Below are positions 23,659-32,143 of a stretch of 64,000 nt of DNA, piece after piece (the first letter of the stretch is position 1; the number at the start of each line of letters is the position of its first letter). Source of the stretch: Streptomyces polyasparticus (lineage in GTDB: Bacteria; Actinomycetota; Actinomycetes; Streptomycetales; Streptomycetaceae); contig NZ_JACTVJ010000007.1 of NCBI RefSeq assembly GCF_014493765.1, positions 674,237-738,236 of the forward strand. The letters run 5' to 3'. Under the pieces are notes generated by a model. That model was not told where the DNA came from, ran no database searches, and saw only the letters and a list, made by a program, of their open reading frames with translations. Made by a program: the position numbers and the translations under genes.

Positions 23659-24419
23659 TGGGCATGGCCCGCGAACAGCGCCTGGCGGAGGTCTTCGTCG
23701 AGGTCGCCGATTCACTCATCGACGACTTCGACGTCCTCGACCTGCTGCAGCGCCTCTCAGCGCGCTGCGTCGAACTCCTGGACGTCTCGGCCGCCGGCAT
23801 CATGCTCGCCGACGTCCACGGCGAGCTGCAGATCATGGCCGCTTCCGACGAGCACACGCGGCTGCTGGAACTCTTCGCCCTGCAGCACGAACAGGGCCCC
23901 TGCGTGGAGTGCTACCGCAGCGGCGAGCCGCGCAGCAACATCGACCTCACCGATCCGGAGGTCACCGCGACCTGGCCGCGCTTCGCGGCCCGGGCCAAGG
24001 AGACGGGATACGTGCGCACCCACGCGATCCCGCTGCGGCTGCGGCGCCGGGTGGTGGGCGCGCTCAACCTCTTCCAGGCCTCGCCGCACTCCCTGGGCGA
24101 ATCGGACATCGCCCTCGCCCAGGCGCTCGCCGACGTGGCGACCATCGCGATCCTTCAGCAGCGCACCCTCGAACAGTCCCACGTCGAGAACAGCCAGCTG
24201 CAGCACGCCCTGGACAGCCGCATCCTGGTCGAGCAGGTCAAGGGCATCCTCGCGGAGCGCTGGGGCACCACGACGGACGAGGCCTTCGCGGTTTTCCGCT
24301 CCTACGCACGCTCCCGCCAGCTGCGCCTCTCCGACCTGGCGCGACGCATCATCGAAGGCGACTACGACACCTCGTCCCTCGTCGGCTCCTCGTCCGAGGA
24401 GGCCTCGGGCACGGTATAG
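23655..24419 (+). CDS. GAF-ANTAR domain protein, copy 2
   Basis: This 254-residue protein has a GAF domain (about 25-160; SAAGIMLADVHGELQIMAAS, EQGPCVECYRSG) and an ANTAR domain (about 185-240; ALDSRILVEQVKGILAERW, LRLSDLARRIIEGDY). The CVEC pair in the GAF pocket could bind a cofactor or sense redox state. It is coupled to copy 1 by ATGA overlap and is probably a two-subunit or successive-signal antiterminator. The target RNA is unknown. Confidence 0.9.
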   Translation: MMGMAREQRLAEVFVEVADSLIDDFDVLDLLQRLSARCVELLDVSAAGIMLADVHGELQIMAASDEHTRLLELFALQHEQGPCVECYRSGEPRSNIDLTDPEVTATWPRFAARAKETGYVRTHAIPLRLRRRVVGALNLFQASPHSLGESDIALAQALADVATIAILQQRTLEQSHVENSQLQHALDSRILVEQVKGILAERWGTTTDEAFAVFRSYARSRQLRLSDLARRIIEGDYDTSSLVGSSSEEASGTV

Positions 24420-24485
24420 AGCTCCGCACAGCGGCGGATAAAGTGGGCACACCCCACCCCGCCGCATGTTCGTACGACCCCGGGC

Positions 24486-26030
24486 GTGCCCCAGCTCGAC
24501 AGGTGCCTGCCCTTGTCCACGTCCGTGCCGTCCCCTGCCGCCTCCGCGCTGTCCCGCGCCGCCCGGCTTCGCCCCGACTGGCTGAAGGACCCCAGGGTCT
24601 GGCGTACGGAGATACTCGCCGGCCTGGTCGTCGCCCTCGCGCTCATCCCCGAGGCGATCTCCTTCTCGATCATCGCCGGGGTCGACCCGGCGATCGGCCT
24701 GTTCGCCTCCTTCACCATGGCCGTGGTGATCTCCGTCGTCGGCGGCCGCCGCGCGATGATCTCGGCCGCGACCGGTGCCGTCGCGCTGGTGATCGCCCCG
24801 CTCAACCGCGAGCACGGTCTCGGCCATCTGGTCGCCGCGGTGATCCTCGCAGGCGTCATCCAGATCGTGCTCGGCGTGCTCGGGGTCGCGAAGCTGATGC
24901 GGTTCGTGCCGCGCTCGGTGATGGTCGGCTTCGTCAACTCCCTCGCCGTCCTGATCTTCCTGGCGCAGGTGCCGGAGATGCGGGACGTGCCCTGGGCGGT
25001 CTATCCGCTGATCGTCGGCGGTCTCGCCCTGATGGTGCTTCTCCCGAAGATCACCAAGGTGGTTCCGGCGCCGCTGGTCTCCATCGTGATCCTGACCGTG
25101 ATCACGCTCGCCGCGGGCATCGCGGTCCCGACGGTCGGCGACAAGGGCGAGCTCCCGTCCTCGCTCCCGGTGCCCGGCCTGCCCGACGTGCCCTTCACGC
25201 TCGACACCCTGACCACGATCGCCCCGTACGCGCTCGCGATGGCCCTCGTCGGTCTGATGGAGTCGCTGATGACCGCGAAACTGGTCGACGAGATCACCGA
25301 CAGCCGCTCGTCCAAGACCCGCGAGTCCATCGGGCAGGGCATCGCCAACATCGTGACCGGCTTCTTCGGCGGCATGGGCGGCTGCGCGATGATCGGCCAG
25401 ACCATGATCAACGTACGGGTGTCGGGGGCCCGTACGCGTCTGTCGACCTTCCTCGCGGGCGCGTTCCTGATGGTGCTCTGCATCGTGTTCGGCCCGGTGG
25501 TCTCGGACATCCCGATGGCCGCGCTGGTCGCCGTCATGGTGATGGTGTGCTTCGCGACCTTCGACTGGCACTCCATCACGCCCACGACCCTGCGGCGGAT
25601 GCCGGCCGGGGAGATCGGCGTCATGGTGATCACGGTCGCCGTCGTGGTCGCCACCCACAACCTCGCGATCGGCGTGGTCGTCGGCACCCTCGCCGCGATG
25701 GCCGTCTTCGCGCGGCGCGTGGCCCATGTCGCCGAGGTCACCGCGGCCACGGCAGCGGACGGCACCTCGGTCGTCTACACCGTGACCGGCGAACTCTTCT
25801 TCGCCTCGGCCAACGACCTGGCCGGCCGCTTCGCGTACGCCACCGACCCGGACAAGGTCGTCGTCGACCTGAGCGCGGCGCACGTCTGGGACGCGTCCTC
25901 CGTCGCGGCCCTGGACGCGGTCGCGGCGAAGTACGCCCAGCGCGGCAAGTCCGTGGAGATCGTCGGCCTCAACGAGGCGAGCGCCCGGATGCACCAGCGC
26001 CTGAGCGGCGAGCTGACCGGCAGCCACTAG
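24486..26030 (+). CDS. SulP family anion transporter with STAS domain
   Basis: This 514-residue protein has 10-12 helices in a SulP fold (EILAGLVVALALIPEAISFS, then GPVVSDIPMAALVAVMV) and a C-terminal STAS domain (about 415-505; VVYTVTGELFFASANDL, KVVVDLSAAHVWDASSVAAL). The family moves sulfate, bicarbonate or other anions, and the substrate cannot be assigned here. The GTG at 24486 is the longest plausible start; shorter GTG/TTG starts within 40 bp are possible because the first 30 residues are not conserved-looking. It follows the GAF-ANTAR pair by 66 bp. Confidence 0.9.
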   Translation: MPQLDRCLPLSTSVPSPAASALSRAARLRPDWLKDPRVWRTEILAGLVVALALIPEAISFSIIAGVDPAIGLFASFTMAVVISVVGGRRAMISAATGAVALVIAPLNREHGLGHLVAAVILAGVIQIVLGVLGVAKLMRFVPRSVMVGFVNSLAVLIFLAQVPEMRDVPWAVYPLIVGGLALMVLLPKITKVVPAPLVSIVILTVITLAAGIAVPTVGDKGELPSSLPVPGLPDVPFTLDTLTTIAPYALAMALVGLMESLMTAKLVDEITDSRSSKTRESIGQGIANIVTGFFGGMGGCAMIGQTMINVRVSGARTRLSTFLAGAFLMVLCIVFGPVVSDIPMAALVAVMVMVCFATFDWHSITPTTLRRMPAGEIGVMVITVAVVVATHNLAIGVVVGTLAAMAVFARRVAHVAEVTAATAADGTSVVYTVTGELFFASANDLAGRFAYATDPDKVVVDLSAAHVWDASSVAALDAVAAKYAQRGKSVEIVGLNEASARMHQRLSGELTGSH

Positions 26031-26061
26031 CTCCCGGAGCGTCCGCCGCCTGCGGCACGGA

Positions 26062-27624
26062 TCAGGGGGTACGGCGGCGGCGTACGACCCACAGCATGAC
26101 ACCGGCACCGGAGACGACACCGGCCCCGGCGAGTGCGCCGAGCTGTCCGGTGGACAACTCCGCACCCGTATCGGCCAGTTCGGGAAGGGCGGGCCGGCTA
26201 TGTGTGGGGCTCGGCGCGGGCGTTGTCGGTTCGGGGGCGGAGGTCGTGGGCCCCTCCGTCGGCTCGGGGCCTGAGGTGGTCGGCCCCTCCGTCGGCTCGG
26301 GGCCTGAGGTCGTTCCCGTCGGTTCGGGGCCCGAGGTGGTCGGCCCGTCAGTCGGCTCGGGACCCGAGGTCGTCTCCGTTGGGGCGGGAGCCGAGGTCGT
26401 CTCCGTCGGGGCGGGAGCCGAAGTCGTCGGCGACAGAGTCGGGCCGGGCGTCGGGACATCGTTCTCGCACGTCAGATCGGCGGCGAACGGGAAGTAGTGG
26501 ATCTCGCCCGCGTTCACATCGGATCCGCCCGCCCCGGGCGTCCCGGCGAGCGGGCCCGCGTCCAGGGACTTCACGATGACGTCGCCCTCGATGTTGGACG
26601 GATCGAGGTCGGTCAGATGTGCGTTCGGCGCGTAGATCGTGCCCTCGATCGAGTCGCCGTCCGTGATGGTGATGTCGGTGGCGTCGGGGAAGTCCCAGAG
26701 GATGTACGGCGCGTTCGTGCCCGAGACGCCCGCCATGTTCGGCGTGGACCAGTCGAAGTCCCCGCCGGTCGCCGTGGTGTCGACGACGACCACGAGCGGG
26801 GTGTCCGCGCTCGGCTGCGTCGTGAACGTCATGATGTCGACGTTGTTCAGCTGCTCGCCGGTCAGCCGCAGCACGTTGGTCTGTCCGGCCGTCAGGCCGA
26901 CCGTGACGTTGGACCCGGCCGGCGGGTCGAGGACGACGGCGCCACTGCTCGTGTCGGTCAGGGTCACGTTGTTCAGGCACGAGGCCATCGCGGCGGCCCG
27001 CTCGCGGTACGTCGCGAACAGCGAGGCGAAGTCCATCAGCCCGCTCCGCTCGACGGTGCCGGCGGCCTGCCGGGTGGTCAGCTCGATACGGGGCGTGGAG
27101 TCGTAGCCCGAACCCGCGGGGACCACACGGGTGTTGACGGAGGCCCCGTTGTTGTCGGTGTCCAGGGCCCGGTCGCCGCTCATGTCCCCGATGTGGACGT
27201 AACCGTTCGTCAGCACCTTCAGGACGCCGCTCGGGCTGCTTGCCGCATAGTCGACGGAGCCGCCGACGAGCAGCGCCGTCGGGTTGCCGTCGCCGGGCGC
27301 GATGAAGGTGCCGGGCGTGTGCAGCGAGACGTTGTAGCCGGCACCCATCGTGAGATCCCCGCCGATCGCGACGGGCCCTTCGGACTCGGTGCTGCCGAGC
27401 GTCGCGTCCCCTTCGGTGACCACACCGAAGCCGTTGTTCCCGGCGACGGGGTTGCCGATCGTGACGGTGTCACGCGCGGGAACGCCCGCCGCCGAGGACA
27501 CGGGACCGGCCGAGAGCAGCAGGCCGCCGGCGCACACGGCGCACATCGTGGCGATCCCGAGCGCGGCCGGCCCGGCCGCCGCTTCGAGTCCGCCACGCCG
27601 CTGCGCTCCGAGGTACTGGGTCAT
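26062..27624 (-). CDS. Choice-of-anchor A family surface protein, sortase-anchored
   Basis: This 520-residue protein has a signal peptide (about 1-45). It is followed by a choice-of-anchor A domain (about 45-350, with DTVTIGNPVAGNNGFGVVTE, EGPVAIGGDLTMGAGYN and IEGTIYAPNAHLTDLDPSN). A Thr/Pro/Glu stalk of repeated EPTxGPTTSGP units (about 370-470) leads to a cell-wall sorting signal: LADTG, a hydrophobic stretch and RRRRTP. LAXTG is the motif used by Streptomyces class E sortases. It should be covalently linked to peptidoglycan. Its stop is 30 bp from the convergent SulP gene. Confidence 0.88.
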   Translation of the reverse strand: MTQYLGAQRRGGLEAAAGPAALGIATMCAVCAGGLLLSAGPVSSAAGVPARDTVTIGNPVAGNNGFGVVTEGDATLGSTESEGPVAIGGDLTMGAGYNVSLHTPGTFIAPGDGNPTALLVGGSVDYAASSPSGVLKVLTNGYVHIGDMSGDRALDTDNNGASVNTRVVPAGSGYDSTPRIELTTRQAAGTVERSGLMDFASLFATYRERAAAMASCLNNVTLTDTSSGAVVLDPPAGSNVTVGLTAGQTNVLRLTGEQLNNVDIMTFTTQPSADTPLVVVVDTTATGGDFDWSTPNMAGVSGTNAPYILWDFPDATDITITDGDSIEGTIYAPNAHLTDLDPSNIEGDVIVKSLDAGPLAGTPGAGGSDVNAGEIHYFPFAADLTCENDVPTPGPTLSPTTSAPAPTETTSAPAPTETTSGPEPTDGPTTSGPEPTGTTSGPEPTEGPTTSGPEPTEGPTTSAPEPTTPAPSPTHSRPALPELADTGAELSTGQLGALAGAGVVSGAGVMLWVVRRRRTP

Positions 27625-27696
27625 ACGCGCGACTGTGCACGCGGACGAAGGCCCGGCGCTCCCACCACGCCGGGCCCTTCCCTCGTACGTACGCCG

Positions 27697-29814
27697 TCAG
27701 TCCCTGCCGCCCTGGCACCCGCATCGGAACACGGCCGTCAGCGTGTGGTCCCGTTCGTCGAGCAGGAGCGTGGTCTCGCCCATGCCCTTCTCCTCGTCGC
27801 CGCCGTACGGCTTCCCGTCGAGGATCCAGTCGACGAAGACATGACCGGGTTCGGGGACGGCCGTGACGTGGAGGGTGTCGCCCTCCGCGTACGGACCCGG
27901 CTCCGAGATGCTCAGCGTGCCCTTGCCCGCCGTCCGCAGGCTCACCTTCTGGTCCCGCGGTTCGAAGACCGCGGTCAGGGCCATGTCGTCCGCGCCCACG
28001 TCGAGCGCGACCGTGTCGTCCTCACCGGCGTACGACCCGTCCAGCTGCCAGCCCGCGAACCGCCACCCGGGCGCCGCCTCCGCCTCGTACAGGAGGTCGG
28101 TCCCTTCGAGCACGCCACCGTCCGGCTGGATGCCGCGGCGGCCGGACTTGCGGACGACCTTGCCCTTGCCCTTGGCCTTCGCGGAGACCTTCGAGGTGGG
28201 CGCCTTGCCCTTGCGGAAGACGGCGGTCAGCGTCCGGTCCCCGGTCATCGGCACACGCGCGGTGGCCGCCTTGCCCGGCAGCCGCTTGCCGTCGAGGACC
28301 CAGTGGTCGAAGACGAAGCCCTCGGCGGCGTTCGCGGTGAAGGCCGCGCTGGAGCCCGGCAGATACGGACCGGGCCGCGCGGGGGTGACGTATCCCGTCT
28401 TCGTGGGGTGCCCCGCGGCCTTGACCGCGCACAGCGAGGGCGCGCTGCGGGCCGCGCGGTAGCCGGCGACCGCCTTGGCGGTGCGGGTGAACACATCGAC
28501 CGTGTCCGCCTCATTGCGCTTGCCGAGCGGCACCCCGAGCGCCTCGCCGCGGTAGCGCTGGCGCGGGGTCTCGAAGTGGTTGATGCGGTGGCAGCGGCCC
28601 TTCGTGGCGCGCCGGCACCCCGACTCGTACGCCATGATCGTGGACCAGTCGCCGTCGCGCGGGAAGTAGCCGTTGGCGCCGTACGGCGGGGGCTGCACGG
28701 GCTGGGTGGCGCGGTCGTGCGAGGCGCCCAGGTTGTGGCCGATCTCGTGGCCGAAGGAGTAGTGGCCGATCGCGCTCTGCGCCACGACCGAGAAGCCGAA
28801 GTTCGTCGTACGGGGTCCCGGCGCCGGCGGGACGTAGCCGAGGCCGCCGTACTGCTGGCCGGCGGCGAGCACGGACACCAGGTCGGCCCCGGACTTGTCG
28901 CGCAGACCGTGCAGGTGGTCGGCCACCTTGTCGGCGGGATCGGCGATCGCCCGCAGCAGCGGCTGGCCGATGGTGTCCAGACCGCCCGGCAGCTTCCCGA
29001 CGGGTGCGGTGTGCACCAGGCGCAGCCGCACCTTGGCACCGCTGTCGGCGAAGGCGTCGTTGGCCAGGGCGACGGCGCGGGCGGCCTGGGTGCGGATCTG
29101 CTTCTCGCCGCGCGCCTCCTTGAGTGCCCCCGGTGTGTAGCCGATCAGGACGTCGAGGACATGGATGCCCTTGGTGCCCTTGCACTTCGGCCCGACGAGC
29201 GGAGGCCCGGGCGCCGGCGCGGACCGTACGGGCGGCGCCGCGGGCGGCGGGTCGAGCGGGGGCTCGTCCTCCTCGGCCATCGGCGTCAGCTCGCTGATCG
29301 TCACCTGGCCCGGGCCCGCGGGCACCACGGCGTAGGCGCTGCCGCCCAGCATGAACTGGGCGCCGAGCAGCGCGTCCTCGGTGCTCCCGTCGCAGCCGCT
29401 CTCCAGCGTGACCAGGACGTCCTGGCCCTCGGCGCCCGCCACGGTGCCGGACCACATCAGCCGGCCGTCCTCGGTGGCGCGCGACTCCTCCACCACCTGC
29501 ACCGTGGTGTCGTCGAACAGCGGGAAGACCACCTCGCGCACCGGCCCGCGCCCGCACAGCGCGTCCACGGCGGACGGCGCCACCCGGGCGGTCCGCGCAC
29601 GGACCGCCTCCTCGCCGATCTCGTCGCTGCTCACCGGGGCGTCGGCGGCCGACGGCGGGGTGAGCACCGCGTACGCCGCGCCCCGGCCGCCGGACTCGTC
29701 GCCGCCGTCGTCACCGCTCGCGGTGCCGGTGACGCCGAACACCACCGACACGGCGAGCGCCGCACCGGTCCATCTGTATCGCGTATCCCGGGAACCCCGA
29801 GTGCTTCGCGCCAT
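27697..29814 (-). CDS. Secreted zinc metalloprotease (reprolysin/M12B-like) with C-terminal repeat domains
   Basis: This is a 705-residue exported protease. A signal peptide (about 1-34) and a propeptide-like region lead to a metzincin catalytic domain with HEIGHNLGASH (zinc ligands His356, His360 and His366, base Glu357) and a later Met-turn candidate IMAYESGC. The C-terminal third (about 465-705) holds three copies of a divergent InlB/bacterial repeat domain (FDHWVLDGKRLPG, FAGWQLDGSYAGE, FVDWILDGKPYGG), likely for adhesion. Four to six cysteines occur in the catalytic part. It is divergent from a small membrane-protein gene. Confidence 0.9.
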   Translation of the reverse strand: MARSTRGSRDTRYRWTGAALAVSVVFGVTGTASGDDGGDESGGRGAAYAVLTPPSAADAPVSSDEIGEEAVRARTARVAPSAVDALCGRGPVREVVFPLFDDTTVQVVEESRATEDGRLMWSGTVAGAEGQDVLVTLESGCDGSTEDALLGAQFMLGGSAYAVVPAGPGQVTISELTPMAEEDEPPLDPPPAAPPVRSAPAPGPPLVGPKCKGTKGIHVLDVLIGYTPGALKEARGEKQIRTQAARAVALANDAFADSGAKVRLRLVHTAPVGKLPGGLDTIGQPLLRAIADPADKVADHLHGLRDKSGADLVSVLAAGQQYGGLGYVPPAPGPRTTNFGFSVVAQSAIGHYSFGHEIGHNLGASHDRATQPVQPPPYGANGYFPRDGDWSTIMAYESGCRRATKGRCHRINHFETPRQRYRGEALGVPLGKRNEADTVDVFTRTAKAVAGYRAARSAPSLCAVKAAGHPTKTGYVTPARPGPYLPGSSAAFTANAAEGFVFDHWVLDGKRLPGKAATARVPMTGDRTLTAVFRKGKAPTSKVSAKAKGKGKVVRKSGRRGIQPDGGVLEGTDLLYEAEAAPGWRFAGWQLDGSYAGEDDTVALDVGADDMALTAVFEPRDQKVSLRTAGKGTLSISEPGPYAEGDTLHVTAVPEPGHVFVDWILDGKPYGGDEEKGMGETTLLLDERDHTLTAVFRCGCQGGRD

Positions 29815-30180
29815 GTGCTGTCTCCGCTGTCCGTATCCCCACGGCTTGTCTGACGATCTGTCAAATCAAGGCATGGGTTCCTTGTACGGAGCGGCGCTTC
29901 ACGCGCGGTACGGGAGTGTCACCCGGGTGCCGTGCGGGGGGAGGCGTACGGGTTCGCGTCATTCGGTCGTCCGGTTGTCCAGTCGTCCGTACGATTCCGT
30001 GCCCGTCCTGTTGCCGGCCGACCCCGGACGGGCATGGACGCCGCGCCCTGCGCCTATCGACAACCTCCGTGCAGGACTACGCTGTTGAGTGCAGCCCCAG
30101 TCCTCGGCGGCAACCCATCTCTCCTCGACCTCGTGACGTCGATCGAGCGGGGGAGACCCTTCGCGCCGGGGAGGCCCGCC
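29815..30180. other. Intergenic promoter region
   Basis: This 366-bp gap lies between the metalloprotease (minus) and the small hydrophobic protein (plus). An in-frame extension upstream of 30181 exists but lacks a good start. I see no RNA gene or repeat, only presumed divergent promoters. Confidence 0.35.
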
Positions 30181-30450
30181 GTGGTCCTGTTGCTCGCCGT
30201 CCTCGCCCTCGCCTTGTTCGGTCTGGGCTTCGTGAACTCCCTCTGGTGGCTGTTCGCCGTCGCGCTGGTCTTCGCGTACGTCCATTACGGCCGTGGCGGA
30301 GCGGGGCGCCCCGGTCGCGACGAGGGTCCCGCGTACAGGGAGTACCGGGATGCCCGCGACCGCGAGGAACGCTGGTCCCGTCGCTATGGGAGCCGGCGCC
30401 GCGGCCGCTGGCTGCGCCAGGACCGTCGCGACCGCCTGCACCATCGCTAG
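30181..30450 (+). CDS. Small membrane protein with a highly basic tail (89 aa)
   Basis: Two short hydrophobic stretches at the N-terminus (LLLAVLALALFGLGFV, LWWLFAVALVFAYV) form a hairpin or one long membrane segment. A cytoplasmic tail dense in Arg follows (EYRDARDREERWSRRYGSRR). The GTG at 30181 has GGGGAGG 6 nt upstream, and earlier in-frame starts do not. Proteins of this type are frequent in Streptomyces stress regulons, but the function is unknown. The 29-bp tandem array starts 10 bp after its stop. Confidence 0.72.
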   Translation: MVLLLAVLALALFGLGFVNSLWWLFAVALVFAYVHYGRGGAGRPGRDEGPAYREYRDARDREERWSRRYGSRRRGRWLRQDRRDRLHHR

Positions 30451-30460
30451 GCCGGGTGTC

Positions 30461-30547
30461 GTGAACCAGATGGTCAGGAGACGGGTGTCGTGAACCAGAT
30501 GGTCAGGAGACGGGTGCCGTGAACCAGACGGTCAGGAGACGGGCGTG
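30461..30547 (+). repeat. 29-bp tandem repeat forming overlapping minigenes
   Basis: Units start at 30461, 30490 and 30519, and a fourth partial unit starts at the real gene's ATG (30548). Each unit carries AGGAG and a GTG start. Because 29 is not a multiple of three, each reading frame closes at a TGA that overlaps the next start (GTGA, GTGA, TGATG). The encoded peptides are MNQMVRRRVS, MNQMVRRRVP and MNQTVRRRA. The unit is related to the in-frame 30-bp repeat inside the following gene. Confidence 0.8.
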
Positions 30548-31063
30548 ATGAGCCAGACGGTCAGGACCAGGGAAGACCGCAACCGGACGATCAAAATGCG
30601 GGAAGACCGCCACCGGACGGTCAGGATCCGGGACGACCGCAACCGGACGGTCGAGATCAGGGAAGACCGATGGGCCTTGAAGGCCGAGGTGGCCTGGGGA
30701 GACAGGGCCCCGGCGCAGACCATCGGCTTGCTGCGTGCGGAGAACGAGACCTTGCGCAGAGCGCTGGCGGGCCACGCGCTGATCGACCAGGCGCGCGGCA
30801 TGGTGATGGTTCTGACGCCCTGCTCCCGCGGGGAGGCCAGAAGCCTGCTGGTGGATGTGGCACGGCAGAGCGGCCTCAAACTCCGCGAGGTGGCCGCGGC
30901 CTTCGTGGCCACCTCGGACGGGACGCAACTGCCCCGCCGCCTGCACCCCGCACTGTGCAGGGCGCTGCAACGGCTGCACGCCGCACAGCGCCGAGCACCT
31001 GACCGCCGAGCACCTGGCCGCCGAGCATCGGGCGACCCTCACGGAAGGGCCGGAAGAACATGA
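30548..31063 (+). CDS. ANTAR domain protein with N-terminal 10-residue repeats
   Basis: This is a 171-residue protein. Residues 13-43 are three in-frame decapeptide repeats (NRTIKMREDR, HRTVRIRDDR, NRTVEIREDR), very basic and acidic by turns. An alpha-helical part (LRAENETLRRALAGHA) and an ANTAR domain follow (about 65-125, LIDQARGMVMVLTPCSRGEA, LREVAAAFVATS). The tail is Arg-rich. No sensor domain is present, so control may come from expression level or from a partner. The start ATG is the last member of the 29-bp start-codon array. The gene overlaps the PRC-barrel gene by 4 bp. Confidence 0.82.
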   Translation: MSQTVRTREDRNRTIKMREDRHRTVRIRDDRNRTVEIREDRWALKAEVAWGDRAPAQTIGLLRAENETLRRALAGHALIDQARGMVMVLTPCSRGEARSLLVDVARQSGLKLREVAAAFVATSDGTQLPRRLHPALCRALQRLHAAQRRAPDRRAPGRRASGDPHGRAGRT

Positions 31064-31416
31064 TCCGCACAGCTGACATCCGCGAGTGGCGCGACCGTGC
31101 TGTCGTGGACACCGAGGGACACAAGATCGGCGTACTCGAAGCGGTGTACGTGGACACCACCACCGACGAGCCCGCCATGGCCACCGTGCGCACCGGACTG
31201 CCGACCCGCCACCGGCTGTTCTTCGTCCCCCTCGACGAGGCCGTCGCCGGGCCGGACCGGCTGACCGTGCGGTACGCCAGGTCCCTGGTGCGCCGGGCCC
31301 CTTCGATCGGCACGGACGACATCCTGCCCGCCGAGCAGGAGGCGGCGATCTTCCAGCACTACGGCCTCACCTACCAGCCCGGCGCGGGCGGCGAGAGGCA
31401 ACTCGCCCGCCGCTGA
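31060..31416 (+). CDS. PRC-barrel domain protein
   Basis: This 118-residue protein has an N-terminal PRC-barrel (about 8-75): EWRDRAVVDTEGHKIGVLEA, then TRHRLFFVPLDEA and LTVRYARSLV. PRC-barrels occur in photosynthetic reaction centres and RNA-processing proteins (RimM), and also in many actinobacterial stress proteins. It is coupled to the ANTAR gene before it (ATGA overlap) and followed 25 bp later by a second ANTAR gene. This arrangement suggests joint action, but nothing shows how. Confidence 0.85.
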   Translation: MIRTADIREWRDRAVVDTEGHKIGVLEAVYVDTTTDEPAMATVRTGLPTRHRLFFVPLDEAVAGPDRLTVRYARSLVRRAPSIGTDDILPAEQEAAIFQHYGLTYQPGAGGERQLARR

Positions 31417-31441
31417 CCACCTGTGTGTCGAGGGGCGGATC

Positions 31442-31870
31442 GTGCAGCAGGCGACCACAGTCCACGAAGCCCGGCAGGCGCCCAGCACTGAACTGGTTGC
31501 GACGCTGCGGGAGCCGGCGGCTGAAGCAGGTGAACTGCGTTCGGAGGCAGATGAACTGCGTTCGGAGGCAGATGTACTGCGCGCCGAGGCACATGAACTG
31601 CGCGTCGAGAACGAGCAGTTGCGCCGCGCGCTGAACAGTCGCGCGGTGATCGACCAGGCGCGCGGCATGCTGATGGTCCTGGCGCCGTGTTCCAGCGAGC
31701 GGGCCTGGAGTCTGCTGGTGGATGTATCCCAGCACGGCAACGTCAGACTCCGGGTCGTAGCAGCCGCCCTGGTCGCCACAGCGGAGGGCGAGGCGTTCCC
31801 GGACCACCTGCGGCGCGAGCTGCGCGGCGCGCTGCGGCGTCTGCACGCGACCGAGCGTCGTGACGGGTAA
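31442..31870 (+). CDS. ANTAR domain protein with coiled-coil repeats
   Basis: This 142-residue protein has four heptad-like repeats (about 27-56: ELRSEADELRSEADVLRAEA, HELRVENEQLRRAL) that form a coiled coil. An ANTAR domain follows (about 60-115: AVIDQARGMLMVLAPCSSER, LRVVAAALVATA). It is clearly related to the protein at 30548-31063; the core VIDQARGM(L/V)MVL matches. It starts at a GTG, and no strong binding site is visible. Repeats at the DNA level (ACTGCGTTCGGAGGCAGATG twice) encode the coiled coil. Confidence 0.82.
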   Translation: MQQATTVHEARQAPSTELVATLREPAAEAGELRSEADELRSEADVLRAEAHELRVENEQLRRALNSRAVIDQARGMLMVLAPCSSERAWSLLVDVSQHGNVRLRVVAAALVATAEGEAFPDHLRRELRGALRRLHATERRDG

Positions 31871-31872
31871 CC

Positions 31873-32012
31873 GGCCTGCTGGGACGGGTAACGGGCCTGC
31901 CGGGACGGTAACGGGCCTGCCGCGACGAGCACCCGGACGCCGCGACGGGTGAGGGACCCGCCGTGACGGGTGACGGATCCGTCGTGACGGGTGAGGGACC
32001 CGCCCCGACGGA
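31873..32012. repeat. Degenerate 20-22 bp tandem repeats
   Basis: Roughly seven units related to GGGACGGGTAACGGGCCTGCC and GTGACGGGTGAGGGACCCGCC run from the ANTAR stop to the start region of the next gene. Reading through them would extend the phosphatase N-terminus, but codon use is repetitive, so I treat them as non-coding. Confidence 0.6.
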
Positions 32013-32143
32013 CAGCGCCATGCGATCGCAAGTGGGCAGGTTCCGCCGCTACGGAGCCAGTAAGCGGCATATGCCGATGGATGCGGTCCGGTTGCGGTGA
32101 GATGGCCCGGTCCACTGTGGCGGATCAGCGAATTGGGGCCGAT

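Noticed and set aside
26497-29853. 1118-codon plus-strand ORF
   Set aside because: It lies opposite the anchored protein and the M12B protease, whose signal peptides, zinc motif and sorting signal are clear. The plus-strand product is low-complexity.
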